Below, one piece after another: positions 35,424-44,387 of a stretch of DNA of 64,000 bases. Source of the DNA: Ancylothrix sp. D3o (GTDB lineage Bacteria; Cyanobacteriota; Cyanobacteriia; Cyanobacteriales; Oscillatoriaceae); the NCBI RefSeq assembly GCF_025370775.1, contig NZ_JAMXEX010000014.1:62001-126000 (forward strand), given 5' to 3'. A program made the translations under genes and the position numbers. A model generated the notes under the pieces. The model made no database searches and was not told where the DNA came from. It saw only the letters and a list, made by a program, of their open reading frames with translations. The first letter of the stretch is position 1. Each line of letters starts with the position of its first letter.

Positions 35424-36644
35424 ATGACAACCAAACCTCTAGCTGTCTTCGTTCCCTGGCTACACTTTCACCAACCCCCCATCTGGGTAGGAGAAACCCT
35501 CACCGGCAACCTTGAAAAAATGCTCAATGGGCCCGAAAATTCCGAAGAACGCTGGAATGCACAATGGTTTGCTCAAGCTTACAAAAACCCCGCCAGATAC
35601 ATCGAAATTTTGCGAAAAGAAGGGCATTTTCCCCGCATCATGGTTGATTATTCAGGGGTTTTACTTGAAGAATTAGCCAAACTAAGCACCGGCTTATTTA
35701 ATAATATCTATGTAGATGGGGAAGCGATTGGTAATGTCATAGAATTATGGCGGTATATTTTAAACGAATATCCCGATAGTGTCGAATTTGCCGGCACCGC
35801 CTATAGTCATTGTTATTTCCCCGCTACCCCCGAACGCGATCACGAAGCACAAATCATGCAATGGCGCAAAGTTTTTGCTGATTTATTTGGCGAAAAAGCA
35901 CTTTCAAAAGTACGCGGTTTTTGGCCGCCAGAAATGGGAATGACCGGCGATCCTGCGGAAGCATTGCGGTTTATTCGTTTGCTGAAAAAATGCGGTTATG
36001 AATGGATAATTTTACCCCGTAGCGCCATCGAACATCCTGAAAATTGGAGTGTGCCGGCCCTCGAAAATCGCGTCCATTGGTTAACCGTTGAATCTCAAGG
36101 AGAAACCGAGCAAATTTTATGCGTTATCCGCGATACAGACATGGGAATTCGTCAGCAAAGCGGTCAAAATGTCGATGGTTGTATTAACGATATGCGTTAT
36201 CGCGGCCAAGAATTACAAGCTGAAAAAATCCCCCCTTTAATTGTGCCAACTTCTGACGGAGAAAATGGCAATGTAATGATGTTTGAATATTTCCGCAATA
36301 GCTTTGCACCCCTGTTTCGTAATTCTCAATCTTGGCAAGATATCGCCTTTATGAATGTCAGCGAATATATAGACCAATATTTGCCCAATGGCGCAACAAC
36401 AGAAGTGCGATTAAAACCCACCGGCGGATCATGGATAGGGGGACATCAAAGCTGGAATGAAGGAGATCGCCGCCAACAAGTTTTAGCCGCCATTGAACAG
36501 TTAAGTCAAAACTACGCAAATAACGCTCTTCAAGATAAAATGCCGGTGCTTTTATGCGAAACCAGTTGTTATGTTTACTGGAATTCTGAGTTTTGGTTTC
36601 AGCAAGCAGATCGCTGTATTGATTGGGCAAAAAAATCCCCGTAA
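35424..36644 (+). CDS. Glycoside hydrolase family 57 protein
   Basis: A 406-residue GH57 catalytic (beta/alpha)7 domain. Conserved regions visible: region 1 HFHQPP, region 3 nucleophile E170 in FWPPEMGM, and region 4 acid/base D278 in PTSDGENGN. The family covers alpha-amylases, amylopullulanases, 4-alpha-glucanotransferases and branching enzymes. At about 400 residues without the C-terminal helical domain this is the short cyanobacterial type, and its exact activity cannot be assigned. It lies after the GH31 gene in the same direction, separated by a palindromic repeat. No classical ribosome site: the leader is the repeat itself. Confidence 0.85.
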   Translation: MTTKPLAVFVPWLHFHQPPIWVGETLTGNLEKMLNGPENSEERWNAQWFAQAYKNPARYIEILRKEGHFPRIMVDYSGVLLEELAKLSTGLFNNIYVDGEAIGNVIELWRYILNEYPDSVEFAGTAYSHCYFPATPERDHEAQIMQWRKVFADLFGEKALSKVRGFWPPEMGMTGDPAEALRFIRLLKKCGYEWIILPRSAIEHPENWSVPALENRVHWLTVESQGETEQILCVIRDTDMGIRQQSGQNVDGCINDMRYRGQELQAEKIPPLIVPTSDGENGNVMMFEYFRNSFAPLFRNSQSWQDIAFMNVSEYIDQYLPNGATTEVRLKPTGGSWIGGHQSWNEGDRRQQVLAAIEQLSQNYANNALQDKMPVLLCETSCYVYWNSEFWFQQADRCIDWAKKSP

Positions 36645-36650
36645 ATAAGC

Positions 36651-36707
36651 AGGCCGGTTAGTGTATTTTTTGCCAAACTCTGCGTTGGAAACCGCACCGG
36701 CCTTTTC
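36651..36707 (+). terminator. Terminator of the GH57 gene
   Basis: AGGCCGGT (36651-36658) pairs with ACCGGCCT (36696-36703), followed by TTTT. The 37-base loop is long, but the position just after the GH57 stop fits. Confidence 0.5.
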
Positions 36708-36852
36708 AGTTCTCTTCATCATAACAACTAAAAATTTTCCCTCCACCGGCCCATCACCAAGTCGTCAAACAAAAACGTTATTTATCTAATTTCTTAATCC
36801 AAAATCCCGTCATACTGTAAAATATAACCCATAAAATCCAACAGAGGAAACC

Positions 36853-37398
36853 ATGCCATCTTGCACCTTTGCCGAATACATCGAACAAGAAAAAACCGAA
36901 GCCAGCCGGCATGAATACGTCAGCGGCTACAAATTTGAAATGCCAGAAATTAGCGAAGAACATCATCTCATCGCTACCAAAATTGAAACTTTATTTGCCG
37001 CCAAACTCCGCGAAAAATCCTATCAACTCTATAGCTTTGAAAACCCCCTTTGGATAGAACAAGTTGCTGTTTGTTACTATCCCGATATGATGATCATTCC
37101 CACAACCCAAAAAACCGAAACCCCCTACAAAACTAACCCCAACCTCATCATAGAAATTTTCAGTTCCCGAACCCAAGCCACCGACCGGCAAGAAAAATTC
37201 TCCAACTACCAAGCTATCCCAACTTTGCAAGAATATATCTTAATTTCTGAAAAAGAACCCAAAATCGAAATTTACCGCAAAAAAGAGGGCTACTGGAGAA
37301 GCCAAACCCTAAAAGAAACCGAAGATATCTACATTCAAACTCTCGACCTCACCATCAGCCTTGAAGACATCTATCAAAACAGCTTCATAGACGACTAA
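36853..37398 (+). CDS. Uma2-family (DUF820) PD-(D/E)XK nuclease-fold protein
   Basis: A 181-residue Uma2 protein, a family greatly expanded in cyanobacteria, with the restriction-endonuclease fold and no settled function. Seen: R-H-E-Y-V-S-G near 25, the core P-D-M-M-I-I-P, and I-E-I-F-S-S-R-T followed by D-R-Q-E-K-F-x-N-Y, where Asp, Glu and Lys make up the presumed metal site. CAGAGGAAACC precedes the ATG. Single gene with its own terminator at 37410-37466. Confidence 0.85.
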   Translation: MPSCTFAEYIEQEKTEASRHEYVSGYKFEMPEISEEHHLIATKIETLFAAKLREKSYQLYSFENPLWIEQVAVCYYPDMMIIPTTQKTETPYKTNPNLIIEIFSSRTQATDRQEKFSNYQAIPTLQEYILISEKEPKIEIYRKKEGYWRSQTLKETEDIYIQTLDLTISLEDIYQNSFIDD

Positions 37399-37409
37399 CT
37401 AAATATTAA

Positions 37410-37466
37410 AAACCGGGTTTCTTGCCACATAACGTAAATTTCTCAAACAAACCCGGTTTCTTTTTT
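37410..37466 (+). terminator. Terminator built on the AAACCCGGTTT repeat
   Basis: AAACCGGGTTT (37410-37420) and AAACCCGGTTT (37449-37459) can pair, and CTTTTTT follows. The same AAACCCGGTTTCT word forms the hemH terminator at 39492. Confidence 0.65.
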
Positions 37467-37474
37467 AAAAACTA

Positions 37475-37514
37475 ACCTATCTGCGTCCATCCGCGTTTAT
37501 CTGCGGTTAAAAAA
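37475..37514 (+). repeat. Interspersed ATCTGCGGTTAA-type repeat, half element
   Basis: Forty bases closely matching 241-280 and the right arm of 35341-35422, ending in TTTATCTGCGGTTAAAAAA. It ends just inside the stop region of the minus-strand methyltransferase. Confidence 0.75.
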
Positions 37515-37517
37515 CTC

Positions 37518-38141
37518 TTATTTCCACACCCTTACTACCTGCAAAGCACCCCCAGCAAACAACTTTTTCTCACCCCCACTAAACCCAATTTCCCGCAAAA
37601 CTTCCAACAAATCAATATCCAATAACTCCCAAGATGTATGAGTTTCAAATAACCATAAAAACACCGCCAACCCAGGCCAAAATAATACATTAGTGGGAGA
37701 ATGAAAATCGATCATAGTAAAAACTCCCCCCGGTTTTAAAACTCTAAAAATCTCCCCAAAAATTTGCCGGCGCTGTTCTTTTTCCATTTCGTGCATCGCC
37801 ACACTGGAATGCACCACATCAAACACCGCATCCGAAAACGGCATCTCTTCTGCAAACGCCTCCACAAACTTCGCCTCCGGCACATTTTGCCGCGCTCGCT
37901 TCACCGAAAAAGGCGACGCATCCAACCCCGTCACATCCTGCGAAAACTCTACTAAAAACCGCGTCGTTTGACCGGCACCACAACACAAATCCAAAATTTT
38001 CGTATCAGCATTTATTGACAATCCCTCTAACGCTAAATGACGAAACCGACTCTCCCCCCCTACACCCAACGCCGCCAACCGGGAAATGCCATCATAAAGC
38101 CACTGATAGCGATAACTCCAATCTCGCAAAATTGTAGCCAC
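37518..38141 (-). CDS. Class I SAM-dependent methyltransferase
   Basis: A 207-residue methyltransferase of the UbiE/Methyltransf_11 kind. Motif I is D-L-C-C-G-A-G-Q-T-T near 50-60, the acidic residue closing beta-2 is in VTGLDAS, and motif II lies around VFDVVHSSVAMHE. LKPGGVFTMIDF follows. Substrate unknown. Divergent from hemH, with a 159-base gap between starts. Confidence 0.82.
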   Translation of the reverse strand: MATILRDWSYRYQWLYDGISRLAALGVGGESRFRHLALEGLSINADTKILDLCCGAGQTTRFLVEFSQDVTGLDASPFSVKRARQNVPEAKFVEAFAEEMPFSDAVFDVVHSSVAMHEMEKEQRRQIFGEIFRVLKPGGVFTMIDFHSPTNVLFWPGLAVFLWLFETHTSWELLDIDLLEVLREIGFSGGEKKLFAGGALQVVRVWK

Positions 38142-38300
38142 CCTTCAACTCCCTTAAATAAATACACAACACTTGTGTAGCCCAAGATACAGCCTAGCGC
38201 TGATTTTCATAAAAATTCCTCTTTCCGTCTCACCCCCGGACGCCTTATCATTGTTAAAATCAGTAACGAAAATGAAAACAAACTATAAAGTGTAACTGCT

Positions 38301-39464
38301 ATGGGCCGTGTAGGGGTTTTATTGCTCAATCTAGGAGGGCCGGATCAACTTGATGATGTCCGACCATTTCTTTTTAACTTATTTTCCGATCCAGAAATCA
38401 TTAGACTGCCCTTTCCTTGGTTGCAAAAACCCCTAGCATGGCTCATTTCCACGCTGAGGGTCGAAAAATCTCAGGAAAACTACCGTCAAATTGGCGGCGG
38501 TTCGCCTCTGCGCCGCATCACCGAAGAACAAGCCCTGGCTATGCAGCAAGTCTTGCAAGAAAAAGGCACGGATGCCCAAGTGTACATCGGAATGCGCTAC
38601 TGGCACCCGTTCACCGAAGAAGCCATCGCTCGCATCAAACGCGACAAAATAGAAAAACTTGTTATCCTCCCCCTCTACCCCCAATTTTCGATCAGCACCA
38701 GCGGTTCTTCTTTCCGTCTCCTTGAGAAAATTTGGCAACAAGACCCGAATCTTCAAAAAATTGATTATACTGTTATCCCTTCTTGGTATAACCGGCCCGG
38801 ATATCTCCAAGCAATGGCTGACTTAATCGCCAAAGAACTTGACCAACTGGAAAACCCGGATCAAGTACATATCTTTTTTAGCGCACATGGTGTACCTCTC
38901 AGCTATGTGGAAGAAGCCGGCGACCCCTACCAGCGGGAAATTGAGGAATGCACCCGCTTGATTATGGAAACCCTCAACCGGCCTAACCCCCATACTCTCG
39001 CCTATCAAAGCCGCGTTGGGCCGGTGGAATGGCTTAAACCCTACACCGAAGACGCTATCCCCCAACTTGCAGAACAAGGGGTGAAAGAATTATTAGTGGT
39101 TCCCATAAGTTTTGTTTCAGAACATATCGAAACATTACAAGAAATTGACATGGAGTACCGCGAATTGGCAGAAGAGGCGGGGATACATCACTTTTACCGT
39201 GTGCCGGCCCTTAATACCCATCCGATTTTTGTTGATGATCTCGCCGACATGGTTGTGGAATCTCTCGATCAACCCAGCGTTAAGTTTGAAGAGGTAGCAC
39301 ATCCGACGCAAAAAGTCAAGATGTATCCTCAAGAAGGTTGGGAATGGGGATTAACTCCTAATGCGGAAGTCTGGAATGGCCGGCTGGCTATGCTTGGTTT
39401 TCTAGCCTTAGTTATTGAACTAATCACCGGCCAAGGGTTATTACACTTTGTGGGTTTACTTTAA
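38301..39464 (+). CDS. hemH: Ferrochelatase with C-terminal chlorophyll a/b-binding (CAB) domain
   Basis: A 387-residue ferrochelatase inserting Fe(II) into protoporphyrin IX, the last step of heme synthesis. Seen: N-terminal [20 protein letters not shown], the metal-site His in FFSAHGVP, Y[12 protein letters not shown], and the E-x-x-E-T-L-x-E-I-D segment. After residue 330 a proline-rich linker leads to a single membrane helix with the CAB motif ([10 protein letters not shown]), the hallmark of cyanobacterial and plant type II ferrochelatases, linked to thylakoid location and regulation by chlorophyll. It is followed by a strong terminator. Confidence 0.97.
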   Translation: MGRVGVLLLNLGGPDQLDDVRPFLFNLFSDPEIIRLPFPWLQKPLAWLISTLRVEKSQENYRQIGGGSPLRRITEEQALAMQQVLQEKGTDAQVYIGMRYWHPFTEEAIARIKRDKIEKLVILPLYPQFSISTSGSSFRLLEKIWQQDPNLQKIDYTVIPSWYNRPGYLQAMADLIAKELDQLENPDQVHIFFSAHGVPLSYVEEAGDPYQREIEECTRLIMETLNRPNPHTLAYQSRVGPVEWLKPYTEDAIPQLAEQGVKELLVVPISFVSEHIETLQEIDMEYRELAEEAGIHHFYRVPALNTHPIFVDDLADMVVESLDQPSVKFEEVAHPTQKVKMYPQEGWEWGLTPNAEVWNGRLAMLGFLALVIELITGQGLLHFVGLL

Positions 39465-39491
39465 GATACAGCCTCATCAAAAAGCCGATCA

Positions 39492-39525
39492 AAAACCCGG
39501 TTTCTGAGAGAAACTGGGTTTTTTT
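39492..39525 (+). terminator. Rho-independent-type terminator of hemH
   Basis: AAACCCGGTTTCT (39492-39504) pairs with AGAAACTGGGTTT (39508-39520) across a GAG loop with one mismatch and ends in a run of eight T. Confidence 0.85.
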
Positions 39526-40049
39526 TACACAAAAAATTCGGAGTAATAACGTTGCTGAGAGTTGGTTAAATAACTCTTTGTGGTGCGGTAATATAGTGGA
39601 ACAGCCGCCAATAAGTTATCTAGCGAGGTTTGGTTGCTACTGCGAATTATGGGTTTTGTTGCAGGCTTTACTGGAAGCAATTACTTCTCTAGGAGTTGGG
39701 GAAGGGTGATATGAAATTGGCTTTAGATTTGAGGTTTGTTTGGGTTTTTATTTTTTAGCCGCAGATGGGTTGACTGGTTTGTTTTGGGGGTTTTTGCTGT
39801 TAATAGTCAATGTTTTTTTTATAATCGGAAAATTCGTTGTGCTTTAAGGGTTATTAGGCGATTTTTGGGTTTGGTATGAGGACGTGATTGATTTGTTATT
39901 TTTAGGTTTTTTTACTCACTTTTTAGGGTTCCCCGTCAGGTAATTGTTTTGGAGGCTAAAGTTTATTGTGGCCGATAATTTTTATGATATGATATTTGTA
40001 ATTTTTGAATTTTTAGAGAGTTCTGTTACCGGGAAATAAAACAACTGCC
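39526..40049. other. About 520-base region without a supported gene
   Basis: G/T-rich on + with long T tracts. Only very short frames are present and none has a family resemblance. A TATGATATGATATTT stretch near 39985-40000 could hold a -10 element for the WD40 STAND gene, whose GTG start is at 40050. Confidence 0.4.
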
Positions 40050-43000
40050 GTGAAAGAAAAAAACTCTGCTAAACCTAAACGCCACCGGGGGTATCTCCTG
40101 ACGCCGGCGGGTGCGAAAAAAATCCAAAATCGGATCAGCGAGTTAGAAGAGAAAACGGGAATAAAATATAATGCAAATAAGATAGCTGAACGTACTCAAC
40201 TTATTAGTAGTCAAGGGCTGCATCCGACGACGATTCGGAAAATATTGCGGGGTACAAGTGGAAGTGATGAACAGTCTTTAAGGCTAATTTTTAAGGTGTT
40301 TCAACTAGAGTTAGAAGAGGAAGATTATACACAACCTGGTTTAGATGAAATTGTCGGTGTTAATGCTTCCCAAGATTGGGGGGAGGCGGTGGATGTTTCG
40401 GTTTTTTATGGCCGAGATTTGGAATTAGAACTCTTAAAAAAAGCGGTGATTTCTGACCGGTGCCGGTTGGTGTTATTGTTGGGGATGGGGGGGATAGGTA
40501 AAACATCTTTGTCGGTAAAGTTAGGGCAGTTGTTGGAGGATAAATTTGAGTTTTTAATTTGGCGTTCGTTGCGAAATGGGCAGTTTTTGGAAGAAATTTT
40601 AATAGAACTTCTTGATTTTTTTGGCCAAAATGAAATAGAAATACAGCGAAAACCAACTCAGAGTTATTTATCGCAATTAATTTATTATTTACGATCTGCA
40701 CGGTGTTTGTTAATTTTGGATAATTTCGAGACGATTTTAAAACCTGGAAGTCCGGCGGGTTCTTATCGAGAAGGTTATGAAGATTATGGAGAATTTTTAA
40801 GGGCAATTGCGGAAACAAATCATCAAAGTTGTGTGATTTTGACAGGACGGGAAAAACCACAAGGCATTTCGGCTTTGGAAGGGGAAAATGCAGCGGTGAG
40901 AGTGTTGAGTTTGAAGGGTTTACCGGCAGAAAATGCAGAAAGAATTTTTATCGATAAAAATTTGCAGAGTTTGGCAAGTGAGCGAAAGCAATTGATTGAT
41001 ATTTATCAAGGAAATCCCCTGGCGCTCAAAATTGTAGCGACTTCTATTCAAGAAATTTTTGCCGGCAATGTCGGGGAATTTTTGGGCTGCGGAATTGGGG
41101 TTTTTAATGGAATTCGCAGCCTTTTAGAGCAGCAATTTGAGCGTTTAGCGCCTTTAGAGAAACAGATTCTTTTTTGGTTAGCAATTAATCGGGAGCCGGT
41201 GAGTTTAAACTGTTTGCGGGAGGATCTTCGTTTGGTGTCTTCTGGCAGGCTTTTGGAAGCGATAGAATTTATTGGTTGGCGTTCGCTGATTGAAATTAAA
41301 ACGACAGAAATGGGGCAGTTGTTTACGCTGCAACCTGTGGTGATGGAGTATGTGACGGGCCGGTTGATTGAGGGAGTTTGTGGGGAAATTCGGGCTTTTC
41401 AAGAGTCAGAAAATTTGGCAGAGTTTAATTTATTTAAGCATCATGCTTTGATGAAAGCTGAAGTAACAGATGCGGTGCGTTTTGCCCAAAAGCAAATAAT
41501 TTTACAGCAAGTTATAGAAGAATTATTATCTAGCATTCTCGGTTTAGAAGGTTTAATTTTCTTGGCTGACAAAATTTTAGAAAAATTGCGTTTAGATGGG
41601 GCCGCAAATTGGGGCTATGTGGCGGGAAATACGCTGAATTTATTGGTGCATTTGGGCCAAGATTTAAGCGGCTATAATTTGGCCGGTTTGACAATTTTGC
41701 AAGCTTATTTGAAGGGGCTAAATTTACGGGGGTGTAACTTCACCGGCGCTCATGTAGCTAAATCAATTTTTAGTGAGAATTTTGGCAATATTTGCAGTAT
41801 GGTGATATCGCCTGATGGGGTACATTTAGCAACCAGTCATGGGGATGGTGAGGTGTGTTTATGGGTAATTGCTGATGGAAAACTTTTGTTTCGCTTGCAT
41901 CCCCACACCGGCGCAGTTTGGGGTTTAAATTTTAGTGGGGATGGAGAAGTGCTTGTCAGTGGAAGTTTTGACGGAAAAATTCAAGCAGTAAACGTTAAGA
42001 ATCCCCAGATTTTTCAACTTTTCCAAGCTCATACAGATTGGGTGTGGGGAGTGGATGTTTCGCCTCTTTACCCAGCGATTAATTCTGTGGAGCAAAAACC
42101 ATTAATTACCTCTGGGTTGGCTACTTTACCAAGCCCCATTTACGGGGAGGAAATTAAGCCTAAAGGTGGGTTTAGTGGAGGGGAGTTAGGTTTTGAAGGT
42201 GGAATGATTGCGAGTTGCAGTAGTGACCGCACTGTGAAAATTTGGGAACAGTCAACCGGCTTGTGTATTAAAACTTTAGAAGGGCATACAGATATTGTTC
42301 AAACAATTGCTTTTTGTCCCACCGGCAGGCTGATTGCTTCCGGCAGTGCAGATCGAACAATTCGGCTGTGGTATTTAACAGAAAAGGCTGATAGTCGTAG
42401 CGTTAATTTAGCCATAAATTCTGTCACAATTTTGCACGGACACCGGCATCAAATTTCAGCAATTGCTTTTAGTCTCGATGGCAAAACTTTGGCAAGTTGT
42501 GATGGAGAAAGTATTAAAATTTGGGATGTAGAAAGTGGGGAATGCCGATACACTTTTGAGGGTAATTTTACGTTTGTTTGGCGGGTGGCGTTTTGTTTTG
42601 GCGGTAAGCTGCTGGCTTTAGGAGATGGCAAATTATTAAAAGTTTTGGAAATTGAAAGTGGAGAATGCCGGTGTGTTTTCGCAGGGTTTAGCAGCCAAAT
42701 TTGGGCGGTGAGTTGGAATGAAAAAGAAAAACTCCTGGCGGCTAACGATAAGCAAATGGTGAAGTTATGGCGACTTGGAGAAAACGGCACATTTCACGCC
42801 CTGCAAACAATTCAAAGTTATACAAATTCGGTTTATGAGATTGCGGTGAATGAGAATCAACAGACGTTTGTGAGTGCCGGTGCAGATGGCATGATTAGCC
42901 TATGGAATCAAGAAAATAGGCAGTGTTTAAGAAGTTGGCAAGCCTCGCAAAAATCGATTCGCAGTTTAGCATTTAGTGGGGATGGGGAATGGCTGGCATC

Positions 43001-43937
43001 GGGGAGTGAAGATAAAACAATTGCGATTTGGAAGGCTTCCACCGGCCAGCAAATTTGCCGGTTTATTGGACACACTGGCTGTGTGTGGGGGGTGCATTTT
43101 CATCCCCAGGAAAAATTGTTAGCAAGTGCGAGTGCAGATGGAACGCTACGACTTTGGGATGTCAGCAAAAACCGCTTGTTAAAAATTTTGCAAAAAGATG
43201 AAAAATGGGTGCTTTCTGTGGTGTTTAGTGGGGATGGAAAATGGCTGGCAAGTAGCAGTGCCGAGGGCATTATTCGGGTGTGGGATCTGACAAAAGTTTT
43301 GGCAGTTGAGGAAAACTGGGAAAGCTCGAAACAAGCCCAGAGAGGGGATTTGATGGGTCAAAATCTAACTTTTTCTTCTTTAGCCAGTCCGAGTAATTTT
43401 TCAAAGAGTGGCCGCGAAAATGCGGGTGTAAAAAGTTTATTTGCTCATCAGGGTTTAATTTGGTCGTTGGCGTTTAGGGGGGATGGAAAAATTTTAGTGA
43501 GTGGGGGCGAAGATGGGATCGTAAAGTTATGGGAAGTTGAGACGGGTTTGTGCGAAAAAATTTTGCAAGGTCATCAAAGTTTAGTGTTGTGTGCGGCTTT
43601 TCAAAAGGGCGGAAATTTGCTGGCAACGGGTAGCGCTGACCGGACAATTCGGCTTTGGGATAGTGGGACGGGCCGGTGTTTAAAGGTGTTAGAAGGTCCT
43701 AGGGGTGGAGTATGGTCGGTGGGGTTTAGTGGCGATGGAAAAATGCTGATGAGTGGCTCTTTGGATGAGACTATTAAGTGTTGGGATGTAGAAAAGTTTG
43801 TGTGTGTGGAAACTCTGCGACCGGCCCGAATTTGTGAGGGTATGAATATTACCAGTTTATTGGGATTAACAGAGGCCCAAAAAGCGACATTAAAGGCGCT
43901 GGGGGCCGTAGAAAATGTTGGTGATTTGGGAGTTTAA
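40050..43937 (+). CDS. STAND NTPase with NB-ARC and 14 WD40 repeats
   Basis: A 1295-residue signal-transduction ATPase. The N-terminal 100 residues look like an HTH-type DNA-binding or adaptor domain (NKIAERTQL, HPTTIRKILRG). NB-ARC runs about 125-420, with Walker A GMGGIGKT (K151) and Walker B C-L-L-I-L-D-N-F. A winged-helix-like region and a short pentapeptide-like stretch (NLRGCNFTGA) follow. About 14 WD40 blades (about 580-1260) would make two seven-bladed propellers, with linker-like insertions in blade 3 and after blade 11. GTG start. Such proteins are sensors or oligomerisation switches, and some relatives act in phage defence; the ligand is unknown here. Confidence 0.88.
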   Translation: MKEKNSAKPKRHRGYLLTPAGAKKIQNRISELEEKTGIKYNANKIAERTQLISSQGLHPTTIRKILRGTSGSDEQSLRLIFKVFQLELEEEDYTQPGLDEIVGVNASQDWGEAVDVSVFYGRDLELELLKKAVISDRCRLVLLLGMGGIGKTSLSVKLGQLLEDKFEFLIWRSLRNGQFLEEILIELLDFFGQNEIEIQRKPTQSYLSQLIYYLRSARCLLILDNFETILKPGSPAGSYREGYEDYGEFLRAIAETNHQSCVILTGREKPQGISALEGENAAVRVLSLKGLPAENAERIFIDKNLQSLASERKQLIDIYQGNPLALKIVATSIQEIFAGNVGEFLGCGIGVFNGIRSLLEQQFERLAPLEKQILFWLAINREPVSLNCLREDLRLVSSGRLLEAIEFIGWRSLIEIKTTEMGQLFTLQPVVMEYVTGRLIEGVCGEIRAFQESENLAEFNLFKHHALMKAEVTDAVRFAQKQIILQQVIEELLSSILGLEGLIFLADKILEKLRLDGAANWGYVAGNTLNLLVHLGQDLSGYNLAGLTILQAYLKGLNLRGCNFTGAHVAKSIFSENFGNICSMVISPDGVHLATSHGDGEVCLWVIADGKLLFRLHPHTGAVWGLNFSGDGEVLVSGSFDGKIQAVNVKNPQIFQLFQAHTDWVWGVDVSPLYPAINSVEQKPLITSGLATLPSPIYGEEIKPKGGFSGGELGFEGGMIASCSSDRTVKIWEQSTGLCIKTLEGHTDIVQTIAFCPTGRLIASGSADRTIRLWYLTEKADSRSVNLAINSVTILHGHRHQISAIAFSLDGKTLASCDGESIKIWDVESGECRYTFEGNFTFVWRVAFCFGGKLLALGDGKLLKVLEIESGECRCVFAGFSSQIWAVSWNEKEKLLAANDKQMVKLWRLGENGTFHALQTIQSYTNSVYEIAVNENQQTFVSAGADGMISLWNQENRQCLRSWQASQKSIRSLAFSGDGEWLASGSEDKTIAIWKASTGQQICRFIGHTGCVWGVHFHPQEKLLASASADGTLRLWDVSKNRLLKILQKDEKWVLSVVFSGDGKWLASSSAEGIIRVWDLTKVLAVEENWESSKQAQRGDLMGQNLTFSSLASPSNFSKSGRENAGVKSLFAHQGLIWSLAFRGDGKILVSGGEDGIVKLWEVETGLCEKILQGHQSLVLCAAFQKGGNLLATGSADRTIRLWDSGTGRCLKVLEGPRGGVWSVGFSGDGKMLMSGSLDETIKCWDVEKFVCVETLRPARICEGMNITSLLGLTEAQKATLKALGAVENVGDLGV

Positions 43938-44387
43938 GAGAAGGTAAAGCCAAAAATATCAGGGATTTAATAAAAAGTAATGGGCGGAAAAATGCCTTGA
44001 ATTGCGTTTAGTTTTAGGGCATATAGTAAACACTTAATCGCCGTACCCCGCCTGAGTTTGAGGCAAGGGGGAGAAGTTGCCCGCTTTGCCGCCTTCTGAA
44101 GCGGGGTAGGGGGGAGAGGTTTTTTTGCTGTTAAGTTCTTCTTAAGATCGCTATCTTCTCCCCAAGAACCTGCCGGACGGTGAAAACTAGAGTTATCAGC
44201 AATGACAGGTATCAATAACAACCGGTCGTACTGGAGATTTAGATTCCTTGTTTGAATGTTTAAACCACTGGCAAATTTTATGAATACGCAGGCAGGTAAG
44301 ATTTTTAGTCGTTTAGATTTTATAAGTTTTCAAAAATGCTATTCAAAAAAAGAACATACCTACCTTATGCCAAAAGAAGAGGAAATT
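43938..44387. other. 450-base region before the REC-GGDEF-EAL gene
   Basis: No supported gene. It contains CCCCGCCTGAGTTTGAGGC- and CCGCTTTGCCGCC-like short repeats (about 44045-44115) that resemble intergenic REP-type sequence. Part of the region (44256-44387) is open in the frame of the next gene, but ATG 44388 has the ribosome site. Confidence 0.4.

Noticed and set aside
44256-44387. Upstream extension of the REC-GGDEF-EAL protein
   Set aside because: ATG 44388 has a ribosome site directly before it and gives the usual distance to the receiver; the extension has no domain character.
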